Assembly (NCBI RefSeq): GCF_016808095.1 | Contig: NC_068970.1 | Location: forward strand, 45,853,630-45,917,629 | Origin: Vigna angularis | Lineage: Eukaryota; Streptophyta; Magnoliopsida; Fabales; Fabaceae | Length of the DNA stretch: 64,000 nucleotides | Direction: 5' to 3' | Part shown: positions 23,109-38,309 of the stretch, in pieces | How positions within the stretch are numbered: position 1 is the stretch's first letter | How the letters are laid out: the number at the start of each line of letters is the position of its first letter | The notes under the pieces: generated by a model | The model's database searches: none | What the model saw: the letters and a program-made list of their open reading frames with translations, nothing else | What the model was told of the DNA's origin: nothing | Program-made: the position numbers and the translations under genes

Positions 23109-24825
23109 AGATTGTTACTTGATTACCAACATTAACTCTGCAATGTTGCTCTAGGCACATAATTCGTAAATTTTAACGAGGATTCTTAGGCCACTAGTTT
23201 TTTACTTGAAGAAGTTTGGTTTCATGATACATGGTTGTAATGTTATGGCTATTCAACTTTTATCCCCATGTTGAACTGTGGATTGTCTAGTGTAACAAGT
23301 AATGCTACTGATTATGACCATTAATTATGTGCCTTTATATTCCTTTTCCCACTTCCGTTACTCGAGCTTCACTCTCTATATGAACTGATAGAGTCAATTG
23401 GACGCCTTTTTATAATTTTAATGTGGTCCCGCTGTAATTTAAGATTGATTCAGATACTAGAAAACGAAGCTTGCTGTTTCTGTTGAAGTATTGGCTACAT
23501 AGAATAGAACGTGCAACAACCTAAGAATAGAACCACTTGCGTGTTAATTGGGGCAACAACGTCCATTAGTTATCTATTGGTTCGATTATTAGGTCATTGC
23601 ATTTTTGTTGTGTTTGTGTTAGAAAGTGGGTAATTTACTGAATATATACAGAATAATAGTTATTTTTTAATATAAAAATATGACATACATATTATGAGTT
23701 ATTTAATTATAAATAATAGTTTTTTTTATTTAAAATTAGGATATAAAAGTTTTCAATCAATCTTGACCAATGTTGATTTTCTTTTTAAGTTTTTCATGCG
23801 ATTCTTCATTTCGTTAGGCAATACAAAACTTGCTGTGAAAGAAAAGTATAATTAACCACTTGAAATTTGTTAATGGCAATAATGATGAATTGACATAACT
23901 GTTAGGATATCTTATTTAGATGGTGTAAACTTTCCTTCATTAACAAGATCAGTCTCAAGTGCGAAAATTTAAATTTAATTATCAGTGCTCTCATTGAGTT
24001 ATAAAGTATAATGTTCTTGTTTCAAAATCAAATGTCATAACTATCGAAACAACATTATACTTCCTAAGATTCAGAATAATTATCAGGGCCGTGAGTTTTG
24101 TTGTTGCCTCTGACTTCAACAATTAAAATTACAAAAGGTTCCATAATTAGAGAAACTGTCTATGTAAGTAAGAAAAAAAGGACCAACTTCAATGTGAATG
24201 TCAACTATTAAAAGATGTGATGATATGATATATGACTGAGTAATATAGATTTAATACAATACTTAATATGTGAAACTTCCTCCTTAATGAACTACTCTTA
24301 TGAATTTTACTTTCTCATATTACTTTTTTAGTTGTAAACAGCTAGTAAACCAAGAAAGCTTCCATGCCCTTCTGCAAACTACAGGCAATGAATATTTTTT
24401 TGTTTAATCTTTTATACATTTTCTTTTGTTGGGAACAAACTTGTCACGATTTACATGTATGGACCTCTGTATACTGTTGAAATATTAAAAAGGAAAAAAC
24501 AAAAGAATAGTAATAGAAAAAGAACTACACAATGTTGCTAGTCATACTAAAGTTGAAATATCACCTAGAATTCGTCAAAGTGTAAAGAAATATTGCTTCC
24601 ATGACATTAAAAAAAGGGAGTTACTGAGCAATGAGGCATGAAATCAACAGCATATTTTCAGCAACCGTGTCGCACTCGTCGTTATATTTTTTCCCAACAT
24701 GAAAATTTTTGGCATGAAATGTTCAGTTAAGTCCTGTCGGTTGAGCTTTAACTCTGAGCTCTCATCTCCACATCCAAAAATTGACAAAACTGAACGATTG
24801 CAAAGGAGAAGCCTTTTATTGTCAA
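23109..24825. other. Convergent intergenic region LSM5 / SS4
   Basis: This holds the LSM5 3' UTR (to roughly 23,350) and, at the right, the SS4 3' UTR on the opposite strand. The centre is AT-rich, with no gene or recognisable transposon. Confidence 0.6.
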
Positions 24826-27800
24826 TTAAGCACGTTTTGCTGCCTTCGCTCTTGCCACAGACTTTAAGTAGAGCTCTTCATATTGTGCTGATGATGTTTC
24901 CCAGCTGAAATCTATGTTCATGTCCTTCTGAACAAGTTGCTTCCACCTCTCAGGATTGTTCTTAAAGAGATTCAATGCTCGTACCAAAGCACCGTTTAAT
25001 CCCTGTCAAAATTTTATTATTATTGTTATTAGAGTTGAGCAGAACAACTAACAGCAAAAATTAATGTTTCTCTGGTCGTTAGAATGCTAAAAGGAGGGAA
25101 AGATAGGTTTACAGGTGAAGTAGAATCAATGGTGAAATAACTTTGCATAACCGACTCTATTCCAAATAAAATGACTGCATCAGTGAAGATAATTAATTTA
25201 CTGCTTGTTACCTGCTCATCAGGATTCACAAATGTAAATCCATTTCGAAAATCTGAAGGTATTGTATCGTCATCAACATCAAAAACACTACAAAATGAGA
25301 CAGAATTTAGTTATTCTTTAGAAAACAAGAATTACGATTTCTGTCCTGCCGTAACTTGCATGCTATGTTAACCTGTCATTTAGGCCACCGGTTTTTCTGA
25401 CAATAGGTATGGTACCATATCTCATTGATATCATCTGCAGTAAATATATTGAAAATTTGGTAAAAGAAAATGAATTGGAAAAAAAAAAAGAGATTAGTTG
25501 TAATAGCAGTACACATAAAGTCATTCAGCATACAAGTCATTCATGAGGACACTAAGGAGTATGTGTACACGTCTCAAGGTTTCACATTACCACAAAGGAC
25601 ATTTGACATATTGACACAACATATCTTATCGGTGTTATCAGCGCCAGATAGCATTATATGATGGAAGGCCAAATTCGGCCTAATAAACCCGCCATTGACC
25701 TATGGTGCAGCCATAACAGACCCCCTTCACAAATTGCATATGGCTGTTGACAAAAAATCTGCCACACCATTCTGACATGGCTAGCATAGTGACACGGTTT
25801 AATAAGATTCTTTATGTTCAAAATATTCGTAGTCCATTATTTAGTCGTGTCTTATATGATAGGTGCTGGAAACAAATACACTTTTATCAACTGGATGCAT
25901 GGGTGAGAGTTCTGCCAAATTGTCTCATACCGGGATTCTAACATTTTAGAGAAGATACATGTATATGAAAATAATCGAGAGCACGAATTTGTTTTAATAC
26001 CATAGCATTCTATAATCATTTTCTGCTAGCTTCTTAATATTTGAAATTAATGAACATCAATTTTGACCATTACCTGTGTTAGGCCACAAGGTTCAAAGAT
26101 CGATGGAATGATGAACATGTCAGATGCAGCATAAATTGCATGAGAGAGAGATTCATCATACTTCAATATCAACCTCACGTGATCATGATTCTGAAAGTGG
26201 TTGGCAATGCCCTCAAATTCTTTCTAGAGAAGAAAAAACTGGTAATCAGTTGACAAAAATAGGGGAATGGACGAATTGGTATGTCAAAGAACAATAAAAT
26301 TTCAACCAGCCTAATCTAAAAACAAATTTCTTGAAAAATGAACTCAACAATCTTCCTTTTCAAATAATTATCTGCTCTCACCCGGGTGAACCAACAATAG
26401 CAGCATGTAAGTGTGTTATACACATGCATATATAGTTAATTATATATTCACGATCTTCTCTCTAAAATCACTCAAGCCTAGGTTATTTATGTCTATGATC
26501 TTCGAGGTATGCTACAACTTAGATTACAGCGGCCAAGGTCAATGTTTCCAATTTCACGTTCAGTTATATTTTATTTTATGGTCCTTGATTATATATTAGA
26601 TATAGTTACACAATTATTCCAGAAAAACAATGTCAACCCCAACGAAATATAATACAAGCTAATGTGACACTGACACATTATCCTGATGACATGGTCAATT
26701 TAATTAAGCATTCATTGTACGAATTTTACTGTGTCAATATTATAAATATTGGACAATGAAAAACATATAGATTATTTTATCGCCAGAATGTCAACAATTA
26801 AAAAACTATTTAAATGGCAGCATTGCCCTAGGAATATGTGTGCGTAAGATGTGGAATCTATTATCCAATTCAGGTGTTATGCATTATGATCTGGTTGTAA
26901 TGATAATACGAAGTTTGAACCCATTTAAAACTGCAAACTATCCAAATCCTACATCAGTGACCCAATGTTAAAGGCTTAACTAAATTGTTGATTAATAGCA
27001 ATGTTTTAAAAATTAGGTCCCTTATTGAACTAATCAAGGTACTAGTTCAAGTTTTTAACAGTGTTTAAACCAAATATTAATTAATCAAGTCATAAAAATT
27101 AAATAATAGAAGAATTAACATCAAAGAAACAGAATATTGTAACTTCAAGTCACGAAAACTTAAAAATAAAATGCCACTTTGTAGGTTCATACCATTCAAA
27201 GTAAAATCAAAAATCTAAATTATGTATGTCATGATATATAGGTCGAAGTTTGAACAACACAAAATGTTGTGTATTAAAAATGACAAGTTTCCATCTAAAA
27301 ACACAAAAATAACAAATAACTTCATATGAATTATTCATTTCTTTAAGAAAAATTAAAATGATATCTAGCCTTTTCTATTAACCCATTATGAACCGGTATT
27401 TTGCCGATTTTCCTGTCCTTTGACCTATATTTTTAAGGATGGCTTTGCAGTTTATTTTATTCGGACGAAACTAAAGTCGTGCATTAGTTTTCCAATTGAA
27501 CCAGCTAGTCCTGTCTTCAAATTACAGATTCATAAAACTTAAATTGCAATCACAAAAATAGCAATTACGTACATGCAATCAGAACAATAAACAGTATAAT
27601 AAGTTTTGTTGAGATCTTATATTTACTAGAGATATGATATGACCAATGTAGACTTTATAAAGTTTGATATCACTTTACAAACTGAAACTGTGTGGTTAAG
27701 TTAGTTTATAATGCAAAAGTCAAAGATAGTATTAAGGATATCCAAGATGTAAGCCAAAACATTAAAAATAACAATATTGCTACCTCACTTTTCTCTAGTT

Positions 27801-30800
27801 TTCCCAAAAACGTGATTGGGATCAGTAGTTAGTTTTTTTATTTCACCAAAACATAATTTATTTTTTTTTTGTTGAGAATGAATCCCACCTACAGTGCAAG
27901 TGAGTTGGCATTTTATTAACTATCTTCTTATTCTATATAGTTTGATCGGCTCCTTTCTAAGAACAATAGAATACCTATAAATTTCAACCGCAAGGAAAGA
28001 AAACACGGACCTGAATATGTGGCACTGGACTTGAACCAAGCAGAACAAATTGTCCTCCCAACTCCGATGTTCGATATATTGCATGTCTAATAAGATGAAT
28101 ACCTTTTTGTGGAACCAATCTTGTTATACAACCAACCTATCAAAGAAGAGAATAGAAAAAATGAATTAGCAAAGCATCTTCAATTCTAAGAATAAGACAT
28201 GAATTAATAACAATTTGAAATTTCAAGAAAAAGAACATTGATTCTCCATATGCATGAAAGATGCCTATCAAGCCAAGCATAAAATGACATCATAAAGCAA
28301 TGTCATAAGGGCATCATATTATAAGTCAACCACTTCCAAAAGTAAATTGAATATGTTATAATTATGAGCAGTTCATGTGTCACGTGTTAAATAATTAGGC
28401 GGTTAATTTCATGTTAATTTCAGATTAGGCAATTATGTATATAGTGATATACAAGTATTTTGATGGATGTGTAGAAGACAATTGAGGCGTTAGACCATTA
28501 TTTCAATTGTTGTGAAACTCCTTGTTCAGGGTAAACCCTATTCATGCTTGCACTCAAACTCGCCCCCCATACTAGATTATTTGTAATTGATTTAAACTTG
28601 GCCCCTAAACTTCCAAAAATTGGTCCAACCTGCTAGGTCCCATCAACAAATATGAACTCCAGGGCAAAAAGACTTAGAAAGGCAGACGGAATTGATTTGT
28701 AGGCTCATTTTGTCTAAAGAGAGCAGATATGAAAATTTTTCCTCCATAATGACCTCCCAGAAGTAGTCTATATGGAGCAACTAGGTTCTGAACCCAGGGG
28801 AACATCTACTGGATTGGTTTGTTATCTTCTATTATTTGCAAGTCTTGTATCGCCACAAGCTTTGGTTTGACCAACACTACAGTTTAGTATTTTGGTATGA
28901 ATAAGTGAACCTTGACAACTTTTCTTATGAACTTTAAACCCACTTTAACTTCTACTTTTTCCACTCTTTTGCAAGTACCTAGCAAACCCATTCATGATAC
29001 ACCTGTTTCTGTTGATGATTTCTCTATGTTAGCATCTCAACACGATGATCATCACTCTTGCAAGATGGTTCTTGTATGTATGTAAGGGATAAAACACAAC
29101 ACATCCAAACACTCAACTATGAAGACTAGAGAGAAAAGGAAAAATAGAAAGAAGGAAGATATGAACTCAATGGGACTCAGACCATCTAAGACTTGAGAGG
29201 GTAATCGTATAGGCCACAGGGAGAACAGTCTCTTCCCAATAAGATTTAGGGACATTCATTTCAAAAAGAAGTGCCTATGCCACCTGAAGAAGATGCGTAT
29301 TTTTCCTTTCAACATGTCATTTTATTGCGATGTATTCACACAAGTAAATTCATGAACAATACCACTTTTAGAAAGGAATTTAGATATGTCATGATTCACA
29401 TAATCATTCTTATTATCGGAGCGTAAATGTTTAATTGACTCCCCAAATTGTATTTTTACCATTTGGAAGAATTTGAGAAATAAAGTAAACTTCAGATTTT
29501 TCTTTGTTCAGGAAATGGGTGCACTTCAGGCAACCCTAAAAAGTGCCATAACTAAGATAGTAAAAAAAAAAAAGTGAAACTAGGCTCCCAAGATCGGAGC
29601 TCTAGTACCAACTTGAAAGAAGATTGTTATTCAAATTGATTAATTTTAAACAGTACAGCGGTCTCTATAAATAGAGAACTCTAACCCTACAGTAATAATT
29701 ACAAAGAGATCTCTATAATCTTCTAAAAGCCTATAACAACTACTTCTAGTACCTTCTAGTAAAACATTTAATATTCTACCAACTACCATTTAATATCCTA
29801 CTAACATGGACCTAGCATCCTATCAATACAACAAGCCCAAAAATATCATGAAGGAGTGCATTGTAAACCAATGGACTAGAGATAAGGTCAAAGTAGTGTA
29901 TATAGGTGGAGGTCAACCAACATCTCACAAGCTGGTTTTAAGGGTCACGTAGGGAAAAAACCCAAATTCAAGGAGAGAACAGAAGAATAAACCTTGGTTC
30001 ATTATATCAAATAAAATCTCCTATGAGTTTAGGATATATAATTACCAATGGCCTCCTAATATCTGCAGATGAAAGACCTAGTTTCCTTCTCAAGGCTTGC
30101 TTATTCTCTACTTTCCCTTGCAGATCAGTTGCATTGTACTGGACTGGAAGAAATGCATCAGTGGCAGGATTCCATGCATCAGTATCAATACCATTAAGAA
30201 TACCAATGAACTTTCTGGAGTGGGAAGAGAGTGTTGAATGGAGACCATGTCCTCCCTGCATTTTTATTGGAACAACTTTTTTAAGACTGAAAAATTAGGA
30301 AGAGCACTAGTTTAAAGTTAAAGAACGTTGAGAATGAATTGTATGTCTCTCTATCGTTTTCTTAATATATAGAAAAACAGAAAATCCTCGTAAAATTAAA
30401 TGCAAATAATTTCCAAACAATGCCAATTTGCAAATTGGATCAGCTAACTAAGTTCCCTTCTGTTAGACAGGTAATAATAACAAATTCCAAATGATGATAC
30501 AAAGACATAGGCTAGAATCCTTCATTATTATTAGTAGCAGAGCCCTTTTTATTCTTGTTGAGAACAAAATTTACAGAAAGCTTAAGTTGTTAGGTGGAGC
30601 ACACCTGCACTTGAAAGCTACTTGGGCTTGAAAAATGAACAAAATAAAATCTCCCCAAACCTTGTACAGGTTTTTCTCAATTAACCAAAAAACAGTGAGA
30701 GGATTGTTTGATTTGAGACGCAGAAGTTGCAAAATCAAATTCTAAAGGCTTAATATGTCATGGTCAAGAACCAACTCCCTTGAAAAACATTACGTGGAGA

Positions 30801-33800
30801 CATCTAAACGGTTTTTCTATATCTAACAATCCTTGTTCCAAACTATCAGTTGTCTGTAGAAAGGAGAATATAGGAGATGTTATTCTTAATTGTTCTTATG
30901 TTTGTGCCAACATGTGTTGTTGCCTTATTATTTATATTAATTAATTAAAGACAAGATATTTTGGTAGAACTAGAAAATAAATACTGCACTAGAACAAGAA
31001 ATAAACCATACCTCTGCAGTTCTCACTTCTTGGGCATAAGTAGGTGAAACTGTTGTCACAATGTTTGAGAAAACAATCCCACCCTGATCATGAAAGGAAA
31101 ATCTCTATTACCTATATTTATTGAAGATATATAATGTGATCAGTAATAATTTTATGACCTTACCTTGACAGAATTAACTCTATCCCGTGCTGAGTTGTCC
31201 TGCATTTTATCTGATTGGTTTAGATTCTGGCTAACAAGACCACATGAGTCTAACTCTGAAGCTGCTGCAGTCCCCTGATACTCAAAGTTGTGGCATGTAA
31301 AGCATATCCTAGCTGAATTTAATCCTTTATGTACAAATATTTCCCAGTACAGAGGAGCCTAGCAAAGAAACAGATATGCCATACTATTAGTAACTCAAAG
31401 AGCAAAAATATGCTAGAAAGAACTAGACAGCCCATACAATAAATGCTGTCTGCCAATCATGGCAATGAATGATATTTGGCTTCTTGCCAGCTTGCAGAAG
31501 AAACTGAAGAGCAGCACGGCTAAAAAATGAAAATCGTCTGAAATCATCATGCTCGCCATAAAATTTTCCTCTCCAAAAGAACTTAGAAGGATGCTGGGGC
31601 TCAATAAAATAAACAGGAAGACCTGCACAGTCAAAGTGAAGTTACTGAACCAGATAAAGACAATCAATTAAAACGAAAATATCTAATAAAATACCTTCAA
31701 CACTGCCAACCCAGATTTTATTTTTGTATAATTGATGATCAAAGTATGATTCTATCTGCACGCTCAAAGCCTGAATGAATAATCACATTATTTCAAGTAG
31801 TGCAGGATACCAACTACCAAGACTATCAACACGTTCAATTATTTTCTTAATGAAATGGCATACCCGTAAGTTGCAGACACGATCATATTGCATACAATCA
31901 TATTTGGGAAGCACAATTTCAACAAGGTGTCCTTTCTTTTGCAGTGCTTTACCTAGACCACTGACAACATCCCCCAAACCACCAACCTGTTCATGAAATA
32001 AATTAATTTAAACATTACTGGATGTTAGACAGACTTAAGAACAGGGCCAGCAGTATGCTCAATTCACCTGAACTTCCGCACAGACAATGACATTATTTCT
32101 AGTTGATTTCACACTACATAATCTACAGAAGTACATACTTGTAAAAACAATATTCCATTCGGTAGGGCAGTATCTATCATACATGCTGAATTGCTTTGAG
32201 AATAGTAAGATGCAGTATAGTTTGCACAAGTGTCAGCCAAGTGGCATGTACTCAGAATTCTGTTAAGAGTCTGAGTGAGATATCTCACTAACTTCTCTTC
32301 TATTTTCCCTTAGATTCTAAATTTAGCAGTGGTTCTTGATTTCTATCAGGACCAAATACACTTCCATCTAATCAGGAAACGGAACTCAACAAGTTCAGAA
32401 ACAATGGTACATGAAAACCATTGTCAAAGAACAAGGATCTAGCAGTTGCAACAACTTCCAATCCAAATAAGCATGAAAAATACGAGCTTACAGAAAATTC
32501 TTAACTAAACACTAAATTTAAAAAAAAAAAGATTTCAAAAATTGGCGAGAGGAAACAAAAGAAAAACATAAAGAGACAACATTTTAAGGAGGTCTGAGAA
32601 TTTATTTCAATATAGAACTCAGACCCAGTACTCCCCTTCTTTAAAGAAAATCAAGATGCTTCTGCAATGCCTCTTTAAGATTCCAGTAGGTGTTATAATT
32701 AAAATCTAGGGACAACATAAAATGAATTCACAAGAATAAAACATAGGGATTAGGGTACATGAGTGTACCTTAGCTACTGGTGCCATCTCTGCTGCAATAT
32801 GAATCACATGTAATCCTGGACTATAGATAGAAAATAAGAGATGCATCAGACAGTAAAAGATATATCAAATTGTAATTTACAATTAAAAGTGAATACCTTG
32901 TTGCAGAAGATAAAAGACCAAGAAATGCAGAAATAACCTCAGGTTCACTCTGTTCTTTGTAGGCCTTATATGTTTCACTAATACGCCTGTCTCTCCTCCA
33001 TACCTTTTCTCTCAAAAGACTTGCATCATCTACTGATATTTTCTTTTCTATTGCCCAGCCATCAATTAGAAGTAACAGTTGACTCCAAAATTCCCATGGC
33101 ATATCTTCCACCGGTTCTTCCAGTGCCCTTCCCTTGCTTTGTTCTTTCAGAGTATCAACCGTATCTTGAAATTCCTTCACTGATTTTTTATATAGATGAA
33201 TGTAAGAATTTAACTCTTCATCTGATTTTTGAAGACGCTCCTCCAATACATTTATCTTTTGTTTCATTAGTTCACTATATTTTTGCAATTGATCAGATGA
33301 TAGCTTATACATATTAGCTTCTTCAAGAGATGTTTCCAACTCATCAACCTTCCTCCGAAGATCCTGATTTTGTTCCAGCACAATAACAGCTTGATCAGCT
33401 TGTTTGGTTGCTTTATCTAGCAAAGATTGCAAATTTCCAACCTTACCCGATAAATCCTTGCATTCAACTGTCAGTATAGAAAGTTTTGATACATCCTCCT
33501 GAGAACATAGTTTTGATTCCAAGTCCTTTAGGGCTGATTCCAAAGATGATCGTTCCATTTCTAATGCCACCAAACGTTCATCATTATTCTTGACAACACT
33601 AAACTGCGTTTTAAATGATTCTAAATCTTTCTTCAAAGATGCATTTTCTGTCCTTAATGAATTAAGCTCCTCAGTAAGGCGATGAATAATACCCTTATTA
33701 CTGAGAGGGTTTGCATCCCTCAAATCTCCATTTTGAAGGTCACGCAATTCTTCATATCTTGCTTCAGTACCTCCCTTTTCGGCCAACTCATTACGAAGCT

Positions 33801-34993
33801 TTTCTAACGGCTGCTCCAATAGTTCCACGTGTATTTTTTCTTGGGCGGCAACTTTAATTCGTGTATCAGTCTCGGCCAATCTCGCCTCTAAGGCCTTGAT
33901 TTCTCTTTGCAATGCATCATTTTCAGCAAGAACCTTTTCAAGATCTTCAAGTGCACGAACTCTAGCCTGATTTAAAAGAAGAATGTCTGCATGAAGAATA
34001 TAAAATTCTTAATGATAGCAGGAAAACAAGATACTGAACAAAAAGTAAGAATATGAGAAAAAAAAAATCCATAATTATTCCAGAAAGATATCTTACTTTT
34101 CTCTGCATTTCTTATCATGGCCAGCAAATCCTCAAGTTGCTTACCAGACAACTGTTTAGCCAGCTCCGCTCCATTTATGTTTATGACCTATTTCATAATA
34201 GAATAATAAGTTATTACTTGTATAAACACTTATGCTTTAACCTCTCCATTTTCTTTGCTAAGTATATCCATGTAACAAAATGACTGGTTATCGCCTTATC
34301 TACTGATCAGATCATGCAACAAAATTTCCACCGAGTAATGTGGTTGGTAAAGGAAAATTGAAACTATCAGTTAAAGAAGATCTAAGCAAACATTCAAGCA
34401 AGCTAAATTTCTGTACCACTATGCATAACTTTCGAACATTCGATTACAGAGAAATTCTATCATATCATCCATTAAGGTTTCAAACATATTATGTTTACAG
34501 CATATCTTCCTAATGCATTTCTTTTTCTTTATTCATCTTCTTTTTCTTCTTTACCAACGGCATCATTCATGTAAAGAAAATATAGAAAAGGAGATACCAA
34601 AGGCTCCTTAGTTTCATTTGTATTGTCCAGAAAATCCTTAGTTTCATTTGTATTGTCCACAGAATCATCGTTGTTGGAAGAAACCTCTGAATCTTCTTCC
34701 TCATCTTGATTTTGACGGAGACCTACCTCAGTAGAAGGCTTGATCTGTTGCCTCTTATGCTGCAAACTGCTTAATAGAATAAATACAATAGAACTCCGCA
34801 TTGAATTTCAAACCGTGAAAAATCTGAATAAGAATAGAACAAGATTAAGATACCTGAAAGTGGTGCGGTGTCGCATTTTGCAAGAAGCTGGAAACGAAAC
34901 TCGCACTATCCTACCATTGCCATTAGAGTGGTTAACGCAGTTGAAGCCGCTCAGGTTCCAGCACACGAAACACGTTCTCAGCTTCGACGCCAT
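24826..34993 (-). CDS. SS4: Starch synthase 4, plastidial (GT5, coiled-coil type)
   Basis: Sixteen exons, in coding order: 34993-34854, 34766-34598, 34187-34097, 33986-32897, 32820-32769, 31986-31864, 31770-31695, 31622-31438, 31358-31164, 31083-31012, 30255-30046, 28136-28011, 26223-26074, 25434-25373, 25287-25212, 25002-24826. Together 2,994 nt, 997 residues plus stop, in frame throughout. Transfers glucose from ADP-glucose to alpha-1,4-glucan; SS4 initiates starch granules in plastids. Layout: N-terminal transit-like region ([13 protein letters not shown]), acidic linker, long coiled coil encoded mostly by the 1,090-bp exon (about residues 134-460), then the GT5 domain. Key motifs: KVGGL (514-518), HDWQTA (635-640), EPCGLTQ (887-893) and KTGGL (907-911). 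Ends ARAKAAKRA. Exon count and coiled coil fit SS4, not SS1-SS3. Large introns hold transposon debris. Confidence 0.96.
29175..29565 (-). pseudogene. Ty1/copia integrase fragment
   Basis: The minus strand reads [20 protein letters not shown], then [13 protein letters not shown], a stop where the conserved QQNG begins, and after a frame change [13 protein letters not shown]. This follows the order of the copia integrase core (FG..I..LRSDNG.E, GI.H..S...TPQQNG, PS..L....P.E). Stops and frameshifts make it dead. It occupies an SS4 intron on the same strand as SS4. Confidence 0.82.
29598..29825 (-). mobile_element. copia LTR (212 bp) with adjacent primer-binding site
   Basis: On the minus strand an LTR runs from TGATAGGATGCTAGG (29825) to TTCTTTCA (29614). 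It is followed directly by TTGGTACTAGAGCTCC, a variant of the plant copia initiator-Met tRNA primer site TGGTATCAGAGC. This is therefore the 5' LTR of an element pointing leftward. No matching 3' LTR is visible in the intron, so the copy is truncated. AT-rich promoter-like CTCTATTTATAGAGA occurs inside it. Confidence 0.75.
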
Positions 34994-35045
34994 TTCTAAT
35001 TCAATATTTCCCTCAGTTGCTTACTATCATAACAAGAATCAGTGA

Positions 35046-37479
<2,434 letters not shown>

Positions 37480-37730
37480 CTTCTTTTGCAAATTTTCTTT
37501 CCTTTTTAGTTTTTGTTTAGCACAAACTTTAAGTAACGATCTTTTAATGATTTTTACTCTTGTTTTTGAATCATGATGACTTCTTGAACCATCTTATTGA
37601 TGTGAGGTTTCTTGGTTGAATATTTTGTAATTATCTTAAAATAGGAGTAAGAATGTTTTGTTCAAGTATTACAAGTAAAAATTGCACTAGTAAACATAAA
37701 CTATAAAAACAAAAGCATAAAATCAAAAAA

Positions 37731-38087
37731 GAGTTAAATATGTTTTTAATTCCTTAACTTTCAATGAAAATTGGAATTAATCCTTCTTTGAAACTTGGCC
37801 CAATTTAATCCCTCAACTTTATAAATGTATAAATTTAGTCCTTTTAACTAAATTTTGTTAAGTTTATTTGATGTATACATTGAGTTGTTTATATTGTTTG
37901 ACACGTTTTCTTTTTCAATGTTAGTTGAGAAGCACATTTAAAACCTCAAGTAAACTTAAAAAAATTTGATTAAAATGACTAAATTCACGTAGTTCTAAAG
38001 ATGAAAGACTAAATTAGTTCAAAGTTTCGAAGAATAACTAATTTTAATTTTCACTTAAAATTAAAGGACCAAAATCATATTTAACCC
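37731..38087. mobile_element. Mutator-type MITE (357 bp)
   Basis: Left end GAGTTAAATATGTTTTTAAT and the complement of the right end GGGTTAAATATGATTTTGGT are inverted repeats that stay recognisable for about 100 bp (CCTTAACTTTCA / CCTTTAATTTTA). Flanking 9-mers ATCAAAAAA (37722-37730) and AACAAAAAA (38088-38096) match at eight positions. The ends belong to the same family as the Pack-MULE at 11043 but are far more diverged. No coding content. Confidence 0.8.
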
Positions 38088-38309
38088 AACAAAAAATATA
38101 TAATTTTAAAATATCACTAGCTCATATATTCGGTGGTTGTTAAATAGGTGTAGAAGATCACTCATTTTATCCAATACCATGATAATTAAGTATTGTATGA
38201 TTCAAACCAAAGACATGCTAGTACAACTTGTAAACATAAACTAAGAAACACAAAATCATACGCAAAGCATAATAAAATGGTTATTAAGCAATTAAATTTT
38301 GATTCCATA

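Larger units (their letters stand above)
28137..30045 (-). other. Large SS4 intron containing a rearranged copia remnant
   Basis: This 1.9-kb intron lies between the GT5 exons ending RRPLV and starting [12 protein letters not shown]. It contains the copia fragment annotated separately. A plus-strand stretch near 28930-29050 reads like gag ([17 protein letters not shown]), in the opposite direction to the integrase fragment. The insertion is thus rearranged as well as truncated. Confidence 0.6.

Noticed and set aside
25470..25661. 63-residue plus-strand frame inside SS4
   Set aside because: It lies wholly in an SS4 intron (25435-26073) on the opposite strand, without recognisable motifs.
34598..34759. 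SS4 exon 2 beginning at CATAAG (34759)
   Set aside because: That acceptor puts the linker out of frame with exon 1. The acceptor seven bases upstream (exon to 34766) restores SLQHKRQQ and makes the whole CDS 2,994 nt.
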